Assembly (NCBI RefSeq): GCF_044751345.1
Contig: NZ_JBIWXY010000001.1
Coordinates: forward strand, 1,922,001-1,986,000
Source: Methylobacillus methanolivorans
GTDB lineage: Bacteria; Pseudomonadota; Gammaproteobacteria; Burkholderiales; Methylophilaceae
DNA: 64,000 nucleotides
Direction: 5' to 3'
In this document: positions 9,403 to 17,058 of the stretch, in pieces
Layout of the letters: every line of letters begins with the position of its first letter
How positions within the stretch are numbered: the first letter of the stretch is position 1
Notes under the pieces: generated by a model
Told to the model about the DNA's origin: nothing
The model's input: the letters and a program-made list of their open reading frames with translations, nothing else
Database searches by the model: none
Program-made: the position numbers and the translations under genes

Positions 9403-10062
9403 TTACTTGGCGGTCAATGTCTTGACGCCATCTGCCGTTGCCAGCAGCAATACGTTCGCAGGGCGAGCTGCAAACAAGCCATTGGTCACCACACCAACGA
9501 TTTCGTTGATCTTGGATTCCAGTGCCACAGGATCAGTGATGGTCAGGCCATGTACATCAAGGATCACGTTGCCGTTATCAGTCGTGAAATCACGCAGCTT
9601 GGGCTGACCGCCCAGCTTCACCAACTCACGTGCAACATATTCGCTTGCCATCGGGATCACTTCCACTGGCAGTGGGAATTTACCCAGCACTGGCACCAGT
9701 TTGCTCTGGTCGCAAATACAGATGAAATCCTTGGCACAAGCCGCCACAATCTTCTCGCGGGTCAACGCACCGCCACCACCCTTGAGCATATGCATCTGCT
9801 CGGTGATTTCATCCGCGCCATCCACATAGATTTCCATGCCATCTACATCATTGAGGTCAAACACCTGGATGCCATGACCGCGCAAGCGTTGGGCAGTCGC
9901 CTCGGAGCTCGCAACAGCGCCATCAATCCTGTCCTTGACCTTGGCCAGTTCATCAATGAAAAAATTGGCTGTAGAGCCAGTGCCGACACCAATGATGCCA
10001 CCTTTTACATACTCAACGGCCGCCTTGGCAACCTGTTGCTTCAATTCGTCTTGTGTAGCCAT
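9403..10062 (-). CDS. rpiA: Ribose-5-phosphate isomerase A
   Basis: A 219-residue RpiA interconverting ribose-5-phosphate and ribulose-5-phosphate in the pentose phosphate or RuMP route. Family motifs are present: GVGTGSTANFFIDEL (about residues 26-40), YVDGADEI (about 81-88) with the catalytic Asp, and KGGGGALTREKIVA with the catalytic Glu. Full length for the family. Divergent from ilvA, with about 170 bases between. In a methylotroph this enzyme would feed the formaldehyde-fixing pentose cycle, but that is inference. Confidence 0.96.
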   Translation of the reverse strand: MATQDELKQQVAKAAVEYVKGGIIGVGTGSTANFFIDELAKVKDRIDGAVASSEATAQRLRGHGIQVFDLNDVDGMEIYVDGADEITEQMHMLKGGGGALTREKIVAACAKDFICICDQSKLVPVLGKFPLPVEVIPMASEYVARELVKLGGQPKLRDFTTDNGNVILDVHGLTITDPVALESKINEIVGVVTNGLFAARPANVLLLATADGVKTLTAK

Positions 10063-10233
10063 TTATCTAAACCTTTTACCTATTTATGACCAAATCAGGG
10101 CTTGCCAACGCTGTATGAGCCAGCGCAACATGTTGCAGACCCTCTGTTTTCTTTATAATTCAGGTTCTTTGTGAACCAACCCCTCAATCATACACTGCCG
10201 CACTATACAGTGCAGCCCTGGACAGCGTCCCCA

Positions 10234-11745
10234 ATGAAAATCGATTACCTGCAGAAAATCAAATCCGCCCGCGTTTACGATGTCGCAAGCAAAACTCCCC
10301 TGGATTTGCTCCCCAATATTTCCCGTCGCATTCATAACCAAGTCTTACTCAAGCGCGAGGATATGCAGCCCGTATTTTCATTCAAGCTGCGCGGTGCGTA
10401 CAACAAGATGGCACAACTTTCCACTGAGGCATTAGCACGTGGCGTTATCACTGCTTCAGCAGGCAACCACGCCCAGGGAGTCGCCCTGGCCGCCAAGAAT
10501 GCAGGCTGCCGGGCAGTGATCGTCATGCCTGTGACGACACCAACCATCAAGGTCAATGCCGTGCGCAACCGTGGTGCCGAAGTGGTGCTGTCCGGCGAAT
10601 CCTATACCGACTCCTACAACCACGCGCTGAAGCTCATGGATGAGCAACAGCTCACCTTCGTGCATCCTTTCGACGACCCTGATGTGATCGCAGGGCAAGG
10701 TACCGTGGCCGTGGAAATCTTGCAGGACAACCCAGGACCGATTGAAGCGATTTTCTGCCCGGTCGGCGGCGGTGGCCTGATCGCGGGCGTGGCCGCGTAT
10801 ATCAAGGCAATACGCCCGGAGATCAAGATCATCGGCGTTGAGGTCAATGATGCCAATGCCATGACCCTATCGCTGCAAAAAGGTGAACGCGTTACCCTGG
10901 ATCAGGTTGGGCTATTTGCAGATGGCAAGGCAGTGAAACTGGTCGGCGAGGAGACTTTCCGACTTTGCCAACAATATGTCGATGAGATGATCCTGGTTGA
11001 TAACGATGCCATCTGTGCCGCTATCAAGGATGTTTTCGAGGATACACGTGCCATCCTAGAACCGACGGGTGCACTGGCGTTAGCGGGCCTCAAGGCCTAC
11101 GCTCAGCAGCATCAACTGCAAGACAAAACCCTGGTCGCTGTCGCCTCTGGTGCCAATATGAGCTTTGACCGCTTGCGCTTCGTGGCAGAGCGCGCCGAGA
11201 TCGGGGAAAAACGCGAGGCCGTGCTGGCGGTGACCATTCCAGAAACCCCGGGCTCATTCAAGAAATTCTGCCGCCTGATCGGCAACCGCAACATCACCGA
11301 GTTCAACTACCGTTACGCAGATGCCGCCGCGGCTCATATCTATGTTGGCGTTGCCATTCATGACCCCAGCGAATCGGGCGCATTGGTGGCGCAACTCCAG
11401 GCACATGGCCTGCCTGCACTAGACCTGAGCGACAACGAAGTCGCTAAGCTGCATTTGCGCCACCTCGTGGGCGGCCATGCACCACAAGCTGAGCATGAGC
11501 AGATCTACCGCTTTGAGTTTCCGGAAAAGCCAGGAGCCTTGATGAACTTTCTCGACAGCATGCGCCACGATTGGAATATCAGCCTGTTCCACTATCGTAA
11601 CCACGGTGCAGACTTCGGCAGGGTTCTGGTCGGCATGCAGGTGCCACCGGGAGAGGAAAAGGAATTTGCCGCATTCTTGCAGAACCTGGGCTATCCATAT
11701 TGGGATGAAAGCGACAACCCGGCTTACAAACTGTTTTTAGGATAA
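10234..11745 (+). CDS. ilvA: Biosynthetic threonine ammonia-lyase
   Basis: A 503-residue PLP enzyme deaminating threonine to 2-oxobutanoate, the first step to isoleucine. The catalytic lysine lies in PVFSFKLRGAYNKMA (about residue 52), the phosphate-binding loop is VGGGGLIAGVA, and two C-terminal ACT-like regulatory domains begin around EKREAVLAVTIPE and QIYRFEFPEKPGALMNF. The presence of both marks the biosynthetic, isoleucine-inhibited form. A GTG at 10171 would add 21 residues; ATG 10234 gives the usual family start. It ends at a strong terminator. Confidence 0.95.
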   Translation: MKIDYLQKIKSARVYDVASKTPLDLLPNISRRIHNQVLLKREDMQPVFSFKLRGAYNKMAQLSTEALARGVITASAGNHAQGVALAAKNAGCRAVIVMPVTTPTIKVNAVRNRGAEVVLSGESYTDSYNHALKLMDEQQLTFVHPFDDPDVIAGQGTVAVEILQDNPGPIEAIFCPVGGGGLIAGVAAYIKAIRPEIKIIGVEVNDANAMTLSLQKGERVTLDQVGLFADGKAVKLVGEETFRLCQQYVDEMILVDNDAICAAIKDVFEDTRAILEPTGALALAGLKAYAQQHQLQDKTLVAVASGANMSFDRLRFVAERAEIGEKREAVLAVTIPETPGSFKKFCRLIGNRNITEFNYRYADAAAAHIYVGVAIHDPSESGALVAQLQAHGLPALDLSDNEVAKLHLRHLVGGHAPQAEHEQIYRFEFPEKPGALMNFLDSMRHDWNISLFHYRNHGADFGRVLVGMQVPPGEEKEFAAFLQNLGYPYWDESDNPAYKLFLG

Positions 11746-11750
11746 TACCT

Positions 11751-11784
11751 AATAAAAAGCCCGCCAATTGGCGGGCTTTTTATT
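11751..11784. terminator. Bidirectional terminator between ilvA and fur
   Basis: A perfect inverted repeat of about 15 bases (AATAAAAAGCCCGCC with its complement) around AATT. A run of A on the left and T on the right lets it act on both strands, ending ilvA and, from the other side, fur. Confidence 0.92.
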
Positions 11785-11834
11785 CACATTTTATTACTTC
11801 ATTCTTAAAGACGGCGATCTCTGACGATGCGCGC

Positions 11835-12278
11835 TTAAGCCTTGTCAGAAATAGGCGTGCCGTAAGCGGTAATATCGTAATCGGTCAATTCATAACCCAG
11901 CTCACGTACGATCACCTTGAGACGCTCTTCAATGCCAAGGTCATAGAACTCGCGCACTTCCCCAGTGCTGGTGCTTACCAAATGGCCGTGGTGCTCTTCA
12001 CCATCGTTCAACTCATAAACAGCCTTATTGTTGCCTAACTGGCTCTTCTTCAACAAGCCGGTTTGCTCGAATTGGGCCAACACGCGATATACAGTTGCCA
12101 AACCAAACTCGGAATGTTCGGTAATCAGGATGCGGTATACATCTTCAGCAGCAAGGTGGCGTTGTTCACTGTTACGGAAGATATCCAGCACCTTGAGGCG
12201 TGGCAACGTGATTTTCAGGCCACTATTTCTCAAATCCTGATGCGGATCGACTACTCCGTCTTCTTTTTTCGTTCCCAC
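11835..12278 (-). CDS. fur: Ferric uptake regulator, without cysteines
   Basis: A 147-residue Fur family regulator that represses iron genes when bound to Fe2+. The winged helix contains LKITLPRLKVLDIF and the recognition part GLATVYRVLAQFEQTGLL; the dimer domain has EEHHGHLV and a C-terminal GYELTDYDITAYG. The start is a GTG at 12278: AAGGAG lies six bases upstream of it, but directly abuts the ATG at 12284, too close to serve it. The usual structural-zinc CxxC is replaced by STST in GHLVSTSTGEV, and I see no cysteine anywhere. It probably controls the FecIRA modules at 35-40 kb. Confidence 0.9.
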   Translation of the reverse strand: MGTKKEDGVVDPHQDLRNSGLKITLPRLKVLDIFRNSEQRHLAAEDVYRILITEHSEFGLATVYRVLAQFEQTGLLKKSQLGNNKAVYELNDGEEHHGHLVSTSTGEVREFYDLGIEERLKVIVRELGYELTDYDITAYGTPISDKA

Positions 12279-12353
12279 TATCATCTCCTTAATCAATTGA
12301 ACCCTGACGCCGCAATAGCATATCACGCATTGTGATGATGCCAAGCATCAACA

Positions 12354-12812
12354 TCAGGCAAGTCGTTTCATGATGGATTCCCAGTCCCTGGGATCCACCG
12401 GTGTAATCGAAAGGCGGTTGCCACGTTGCAAGATACGCAGATTCTGCAACTCAGGGGCTTCGCGTAACTCTTTCAAGCTTAATAAACGCGTTTTGCGTAC
12501 CAGCTTCACATCCACATTAAACCAGCGCGGGTTTTCAGGCGTCGCCTTGGGGTCATAGTATTTATGACCCTCGATAAATTGCAGGCGGTCAGGGTAAGCC
12601 AGCTTACTCACTTCGGCAATGCCCACGATCCCCGGCTCCGCGCAATTGGAATGATAAAACAACACACCATCACCAACCTGCATCTGGTCGCGCATGAAGT
12701 TACGCGCCTGGTAATTACGCACCCCGTACCAATCTACAGTTTGATCAGGAAAGGCAGCGAGGTCATCAATCGACACGTCGGCCGGCTCGGATTTCATCAA
12801 CCAGTAACGCAT
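12354..12812 (-). CDS. EVE domain protein
   Basis: A 152-residue EVE (DUF55, PUA-like) protein. It opens with RYWLMKSEPADVSIDDL and has DWYGVRNYQARNFMRD, GDGVLFYHSNC and PGIVGIAEV, the segments that form the aromatic nucleotide-binding pocket of EVE domains. These bind modified bases in DNA or RNA; the ligand here is unknown. It lies on the same strand and in the same neighbourhood as zapB, zapA and 6S RNA, an order common in betaproteobacteria, though a DUF2237 gene on the other strand interrupts it here. Confidence 0.92.
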   Translation of the reverse strand: MRYWLMKSEPADVSIDDLAAFPDQTVDWYGVRNYQARNFMRDQMQVGDGVLFYHSNCAEPGIVGIAEVSKLAYPDRLQFIEGHKYYDPKATPENPRWFNVDVKLVRKTRLLSLKELREAPELQNLRILQRGNRLSITPVDPRDWESIMKRLA

Positions 12813-12878
12813 GAAATTCTCAAATCAATACAGATTCCGTATCATACCCCGAGTCGCATTCAAATTCAGAATCTCAGC

Positions 12879-13238
12879 ATGACCCGCAACGTCCTTGGCA
12901 CTACATTACAAGCTTGTAGCACAGACCCTCTTACCGGTTTCACTCGCAATGGGTGTTGCGAAACCGGGCCTGAAGATATTGGCAGTCATACGGTGTGTGC
13001 CATGATGACAGAAGAGTTTCTTGCTTTCTCCATCTCTCGCGGTAACGATCTCAGTACCCCCAGGCCAGAATATGGCTTCCCCGGGTTGAAACCTGGCGAT
13101 CACTGGTGCCTATGCGCCTCGCGCTGGCACGAGGCTGCCGAAGCGGGCTATGCGCCTCCCGTGATTCTGGAAGCATCGCATGAGCGTGCATTGGATATTG
13201 TCAGCCTAGCCGACCTGAAATACCACGCATTGAGATAA
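12879..13238 (+). CDS. DUF2237 family protein
   Basis: About 119 residues from ATG 12879; the frame is open upstream over the EVE gene, but that part is antisense shadow. The sequence NVLGTTLQACSTDPLTGF, RNGCCETGPEDIGSHTVCA, EEFLAFSISRGNDLSTPRPEYGFPGLKPGDHWCLCASRW is the conserved DUF2237 pattern (split here), with several conserved Cys and the PGLKPGDRWCLCA-like signature. Function is unknown. It is divergent from the EVE gene with a 66-base gap. Confidence 0.88.
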   Translation: MTRNVLGTTLQACSTDPLTGFTRNGCCETGPEDIGSHTVCAMMTEEFLAFSISRGNDLSTPRPEYGFPGLKPGDHWCLCASRWHEAAEAGYAPPVILEASHERALDIVSLADLKYHALR

Positions 13239-13252
13239 GGTTTACTGCAATG

Positions 13253-13275
13253 GCTTGAAGCTCAAGACTTCAAGC
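13253..13275. terminator. Hairpin after the 6S RNA gene and the DUF2237 gene
   Basis: Arms GCTTGAAG and CTTCAAGC flank a seven-base centre. It lies just past the 3' end of the 6S RNA on the minus strand and just past the DUF2237 stop on the plus strand. No clear T-run follows on either side, so it may be a weak terminator or a 3' stabilising stem. Confidence 0.4.
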
Positions 13276-13285
13276 ATTAATGGGA

Positions 13286-13463
13286 GTTCCCCGCAAATGC
13301 CATCCGAACCGGCATCCTGAACCTGTACGGTTCAAGTGGTAACGACCTAAAGCTACGTTAGGTACACCCGCATCGGAGCGCGCACACTGTTACTTAACAG
13401 ACCGAAACCAAAGCCAAATTTATGGTTCAAGGAATCTATGGCCCGAACAGCACCGCAGGGAAC
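13286..13463 (-). ncRNA. ssrS: 6S RNA
   Basis: About 178 nt on the minus strand, between zapA and the EVE gene. It aligns by eye with the E. coli 6S RNA in order: CTGTTCGGGCCA near the 5' end, CCTTGAACCATAA on the 5' side of the central bubble, GCGCGCTCCGATGCGGGTG in the apical arm, then ACTTGAACCGTACAGGTTCA on the 3' side. The proposed ends pair: GTTCCCTGCGG with GCGGGGAAC. 6S RNA mimics an open promoter and sequesters sigma-70 RNA polymerase in stationary phase. Synteny with zapA, on the same strand, is the classic proteobacterial arrangement. Exact ends are estimated. Confidence 0.88.
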
Positions 13464-13470
13464 AAAGGGA

Positions 13471-13494
13471 AGAAGCCGGGATGATCCGGCTTCT
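13471..13494 (-). terminator. Hairpin after zapA
   Basis: A 9-bp stem (AGAAGCCGG with CCGGCTTCT) and six-base loop, followed on the minus strand by TCCCTTT. It lies between the zapA stop and the 5' end of the 6S RNA. It probably ends zapA transcripts, leaving 6S RNA to its own promoter. Confidence 0.6.
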
Positions 13495-13537
13495 GAAAAC
13501 TTGTGGCAGTCATGCCGCCTATTGTCATACAACAGGC

Positions 13538-13846
13538 TTAAAACAGTTGGCTTTGCTCCTCGCCAACTACCGCATCAATCTGCTCCTGCATGGAAGTAAT
13601 TCTACGCTTGAAATCGCCAATGTCAAAACCACCCGCATTGGCTGTCAACAACTCGTGAGCAATGTTAAGAGCCGCCATGATAGCGATTTTTTCTGCGCCG
13701 ACTACCTTGCCCGTATCCCGGATTTCTCGCATTTTCTTGTCGAGATAATCGACAGAACGTAATAAGGATTCGCGCTCATCAGCAGAACACGCAATGGTGA
13801 GCTCACGCCCCATGATGCTGACATCAACACCACGCACATTACTCAT
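13538..13846 (-). CDS. zapA: Cell division protein ZapA
   Basis: A 102-residue ZapA, which bundles FtsZ filaments at mid-cell. It has the conserved N-terminal VDVSIMGRELTIACSADERESLLRSVDYLDKKM and the central GKVVGAEKIAIMAALNIAHELL, followed by a coiled-coil tail. Length matches the family (about 100). It overlaps the ZapB-like gene by four bases (ATGA), and 6S RNA follows on the same strand. Confidence 0.92.
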   Translation of the reverse strand: MSNVRGVDVSIMGRELTIACSADERESLLRSVDYLDKKMREIRDTGKVVGAEKIAIMAALNIAHELLTANAGGFDIGDFKRRITSMQEQIDAVVGEEQSQLF

Positions 13847-14043
13847 AGCGTTCCCTCCGGCAAGCGCGCAATCACCGCCTGTAATTTCTGACCGGCAAGC
13901 TCCATATTGTCCTTCAATTGCTTGTTGTCATCCTGATAACGTCCAAGCTCTTGACGCAACTCCAGATTTTCTGCCCGCAACAATTGGCATAGCGATATCA
14001 GCTGCGAGAGCTTTTCTTCCAACGTGATCAAATCAGCATTCAT
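13843..14043 (-). CDS. ZapB-like coiled-coil cell division protein
   Basis: A 66-residue protein that is almost entirely coiled coil: LITLEEKLSQLISLCQ, LLRAENLELRQELGRYQ, then NKQLKDNMELAGQKLQAVIARLP. Such short coiled-coil proteins (TIGR02449 type) precede zapA in beta- and gammaproteobacteria and are ZapB-like partners of the Z-ring. The gene overlaps zapA by ATGA, so both are made together. Confidence 0.8.
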   Translation of the reverse strand: MNADLITLEEKLSQLISLCQLLRAENLELRQELGRYQDDNKQLKDNMELAGQKLQAVIARLPEGTL

Positions 14044-14176
14044 GGCGCCACTATAATTGCAAAATCAGCACATGGTCAACTGCACCCAAGAATTTATGGC
14101 TTATTTACAACACCTTATATTAAAAACTTATTTCACCGCATAAAGTACGAATCATTTATAATCGGCGGCAAGTTTG

Positions 14177-14363
14177 AAGGTGTCCTTGGCCTATTCATGG
14201 CGCAAGGGTGAAACTGGGAAACAGGTGCGCATTGTTTAAACCACTCGCAAATCCTGTGCTGCCCCCGCAACGGTAAACAAGCTAGATATATCAAATGCCA
14301 CTGTGACAAGACGTCATGGGAAGGCGACATATCATTGATCTTGCAAGCCCGGAGACCGGCCTC
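14177..14363 (+). promoter_or_regulatory. Cobalamin (AdoCbl) riboswitch before btuB
   Basis: All canonical segments appear in order: GGTGTCC at the 5' side, GGGAAACAGGTG, AATCCTGTGCTG, the B12 box GCCCCCGCAACGGTAA at about 14270, CCACTGTG, ATGGGAAGGCG, and the closing AAGCCCGGAGACCGGCC. It lies 135 bases before the btuB start, and an intrinsic terminator sits in the gap. It would shut off btuB and probably the whole operon when B12 is plentiful. The rest of 14044-14498 holds no gene. Confidence 0.95.
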
Positions 14364-14454
14364 AAAACGAAAAGGAAGTGCTGCGGGGATGCGGCTGCTA
14401 CCGATGCCGTCGGCTCACAATGGCTCTCTTTCCCTGCACACTCCATTCATGACC

Positions 14455-14482
14455 AGCTCTTGCGGGGACGCGGGAGCTTTTT
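14455..14482 (+). terminator. Riboswitch-controlled intrinsic terminator
   Basis: A 10-bp stem AGCTCTTGCG / CGCGGGAGCT (with two G-T pairs) around GGGA, followed directly by five T. It sits between the riboswitch and the btuB start, so the switch probably acts by transcription attenuation. The competing antiterminator would use the G/C-rich stretch at 14380-14420, which I did not fold. Confidence 0.75.
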
Positions 14483-14498
14483 GGAGTTTGCAAATCTG

Positions 14499-16373
14499 AT
14501 GTTTCGCTTTTCCCTGGGCACCATTGCCCTTGCTTCTATTTACTCCCTTCCCTTGATTGCCAATGCTGCCGATATCAAGGTGGAAGATACTATCGTTACG
14601 GCTTCGCGTACTGAACAAAAAAGCAGCGAAGTGATTGGCGACGTTTCTGTGATTAGCGCAGAACAGATACAAAAAGCTGGCCAAACCACACTGGCTGAAT
14701 TACTCGCCATGCAGCCTGGCATTGAAATGAGCAGCAACGGCGGTGTAGGCAAATCTACCGACATTTTCATCCGTGGCGCCAACTCTACCCATACTTTAGT
14801 GCTGGTTGACGGCATACGCATCAGCTCCGCCACGACTGGTGCCACCGCTATCCAGCATATTCCCTTAAGCCAAATCGAACGTGTCGAAATTTTGCGCGGG
14901 CCAGCCAGCAGCCTATATGGCGCTGATGCAATAGGCGGGGTGATCCAGATATTCACCAAACAAGGACAAGGCCAGCCCAAGTTCAACGCCTCAGTGGGTT
15001 TAGGCACTTATGGTACGGCAATCGGTGAGGCCGGTGTCAGTGGCCGTATCGGCAATACCAGCTATAGCCTGCAAGGCGGCATGACCCATGTGCACGGCAT
15101 ATCCAGTGTGCAAAACAAGCGTAACACTGCTTACAACCCTGATGCAGATGGCTACCGCAACCAGAATATCGCGGCCCGCATTACCCAGCACCTCACCGAA
15201 AACCATGAAATTGGCCTGAACATTCTGGTGACCGAAGGCCGTAACTTCTATGACTCTGGCTCTACCGTTGCAGCAGGGCGCTACGACTATTACATGGATC
15301 AAACCCTATCCAGCTATACCGTGCATAGCAAGAATCGTTTCACTGATTTCTGGACAAGTACCTTCAGCATCGCGCGTAGCATAGATGATCTTTCGTCCTA
15401 CACGAAGCGTCCAACCTCAACGTCGGAAAGCATGATCAAGACAACGCAAGATCAATTCCTCTGGCAAAACGTCTTGACCAGCAAGGCCGGGACTTTCAAC
15501 CTGGGTGTGGAACGTAGGGAACAAGAGGTTGAGTCAAACTCCACCACACCGTTGCGCGTGACCGAACGGGATATTCAATCTTACCTGGCAGGCTGGCAAC
15601 AGCGGTTTGATCAACACAGCGTACAAATCAATCTACGCAACGATGACAACTCGCAATTTGGCAATCGCACCACGGGTAACATTGGTTACGCTTACCAAAT
15701 CAATCCGCAGTGGAAAGCAACTGCTAGCTTCGGTACCGCATTTGCCGCGCCGACGTTCAACCAGCTCTATGCACCTTCCTCCACGCTGCGAGGCATTACT
15801 TATGCCAGCAATCCTGACCTCAAGCCGGAAGAATCCCGGAATAAGGAAATCGGGCTGCTGTACGACAATGGCCGCGACCTCATCAGTGCCACTTATTACC
15901 ATAACGAAGTAGATGACCTGATTAGCCGCACAGCCATAGGGTCAATACAACGTACGGTCAATATCGACAAAGCGGTGTTGCGCGGGCTGACATTGAATGG
16001 CCGCACCAATCTAGCAGGCTTCAGCATCAAGGCAAATGCTGATTTCCAGCGCCCTGAGAATGCTGCCAACGGCAACCTGCTACCACGTCGCGCCAAGGAG
16101 CATGGCATGCTAGCCATCAGCCGATCCTGGCAAAACTGGGAGCTGGGCAGCGAAATCATCAGTACAAGCCAGCGTTACAACGATGCTGAAAACACCGTGC
16201 GCATGTCTGGCTACACGCTGGTCAACCTGTATTCCCAATACCGTATCAACGACGACTGGTCATTGAATGCGCGCATCAACAACCTGTTTGATCGCAAATA
16301 TGAACTGGCGTACGACTATGCCACTTTCGGCACCAACCTGTTTGTATCGGTGCGTTACGCGCCATCGCTGTAA
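14499..16373 (+). CDS. btuB: TonB-dependent vitamin B12 receptor BtuB
   Basis: A 624-residue outer-membrane receptor. The signal peptide ends near IANAA, the TonB box region reads VEDTIVTASR, the plug has TDIFIRGANSTHTLVLVDGIR and RVEILRGPASSLYGADAIGGVIQIFT, and the barrel runs to the C-terminus. The plug pattern is that of BtuB. The frame is open back into the riboswitch (14316), but that stretch is noncoding aptamer; ATG 14499 begins the signal peptide. The B12 riboswitch confirms cobalamin or another corrinoid as substrate. First gene of the operon 14499-26106. Confidence 0.93.
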   Translation: MFRFSLGTIALASIYSLPLIANAADIKVEDTIVTASRTEQKSSEVIGDVSVISAEQIQKAGQTTLAELLAMQPGIEMSSNGGVGKSTDIFIRGANSTHTLVLVDGIRISSATTGATAIQHIPLSQIERVEILRGPASSLYGADAIGGVIQIFTKQGQGQPKFNASVGLGTYGTAIGEAGVSGRIGNTSYSLQGGMTHVHGISSVQNKRNTAYNPDADGYRNQNIAARITQHLTENHEIGLNILVTEGRNFYDSGSTVAAGRYDYYMDQTLSSYTVHSKNRFTDFWTSTFSIARSIDDLSSYTKRPTSTSESMIKTTQDQFLWQNVLTSKAGTFNLGVERREQEVESNSTTPLRVTERDIQSYLAGWQQRFDQHSVQINLRNDDNSQFGNRTTGNIGYAYQINPQWKATASFGTAFAAPTFNQLYAPSSTLRGITYASNPDLKPEESRNKEIGLLYDNGRDLISATYYHNEVDDLISRTAIGSIQRTVNIDKAVLRGLTLNGRTNLAGFSIKANADFQRPENAANGNLLPRRAKEHGMLAISRSWQNWELGSEIISTSQRYNDAENTVRMSGYTLVNLYSQYRINDDWSLNARINNLFDRKYELAYDYATFGTNLFVSVRYAPSL

Positions 16374-16382
16374 AACTTAGGT

Positions 16383-16409
16383 TTGCTGGCTGTGGCCCAC
16401 AGCCAGCAA
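16383..16409 (+). repeat. Strong hairpin between btuB and btuM
   Basis: A perfect 12-bp stem TTGCTGGCTGTG / CACAGCCAGCAA with a three-base loop, nine bases after the btuB stop. No T-run follows, so it is probably a 3' stabiliser or partial attenuator that lets btuB outnumber downstream products, as expected for a receptor. Confidence 0.65.
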
Positions 16410-16488
16410 CAAACTCGGTAGGGCTGGAGCATTTCAGTTAAAATTCAGCGTTATTTTGATTATTTGACCCAGCCCAAGGAAGACAACC

Positions 16489-17058
16489 ATGCTGACACTC
16501 AACAAGAACTACCAGATCATGATCGGCCTCGTGCTCGCCGCTTTGCTCATCGTGACGCGCGGCCATCACTTTGCCGCCATCAACCACCTGCCTAGCGCAT
16601 CCTGGGCCGTCTTTTTCCTGGCTGGGGTTTACCTGCGCCCAGTCTGGGTTTTCCCTGCTCTGTTCGGGCTTGCTGCTGCACTTGATTTTGCTGCCGTCAC
16701 CTGGGGTGGCGTCGATGGTTTCTGCACATCCCCTGCCTACGGCTTCCTGATTCCCGCTTATGGCACGCTTTGGCTAGGTGGCCGCTGGTTTGCCAAACAC
16801 TACCAGTTTGCTTTCAAGAGCATCGCTACCCTGGCAGCGACCGTCGTCGCCAGCAGCTTTGTTTGCCACTTGTTCTCCAGTGGTGGTTTCTATTTCTTCT
16901 CTGGCCGCTATGTCGACCCGACCCTGGCCGAGTTCATGCCACGCATCGCCAAGCACTACCCTTCATCCTTGGGTACGCTGGCGTTCTACGTGGCGACTGC
17001 CGCCATCATCCACATTGTGGTGAAGGCGCTTTACGCTGATAGCAAACGAACCGCATGA
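16489..17058 (+). CDS. btuM: BtuM-like inner-membrane cobalamin transporter
   Basis: A 189-residue protein with about five or six membrane segments and little else. It carries a single conserved-looking cysteine, C79 in GVDGFCTSPAYGF, at the place where the Thiobacillus BtuM family has the cysteine that ligates cobalt of B12. The family consists of solitary ECF-type S components that import cobalamin without an ABC partner. Location right after riboswitch-controlled btuB, and the absence of btuCD in the window, support the assignment. Family call rests on length, topology, this cysteine and context. It overlaps cobO by ATGA. Confidence 0.75.
   Translation: MLTLNKNYQIMIGLVLAALLIVTRGHHFAAINHLPSASWAVFFLAGVYLRPVWVFPALFGLAAALDFAAVTWGGVDGFCTSPAYGFLIPAYGTLWLGGRWFAKHYQFAFKSIATLAATVVASSFVCHLFSSGGFYFFSGRYVDPTLAEFMPRIAKHYPSSLGTLAFYVATAAIIHIVVKALYADSKRTA

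Noticed and set aside
12564..12878. Upstream extension of the DUF2237 gene
   Set aside because: This part is antisense to the EVE gene; the family start is at ATG 12879.
14316..14498. Upstream extension of btuB
   Set aside because: It overlaps the B12 riboswitch and terminator; the extra residues have no signal-peptide character. The ATG at 14499 starts the real signal peptide.
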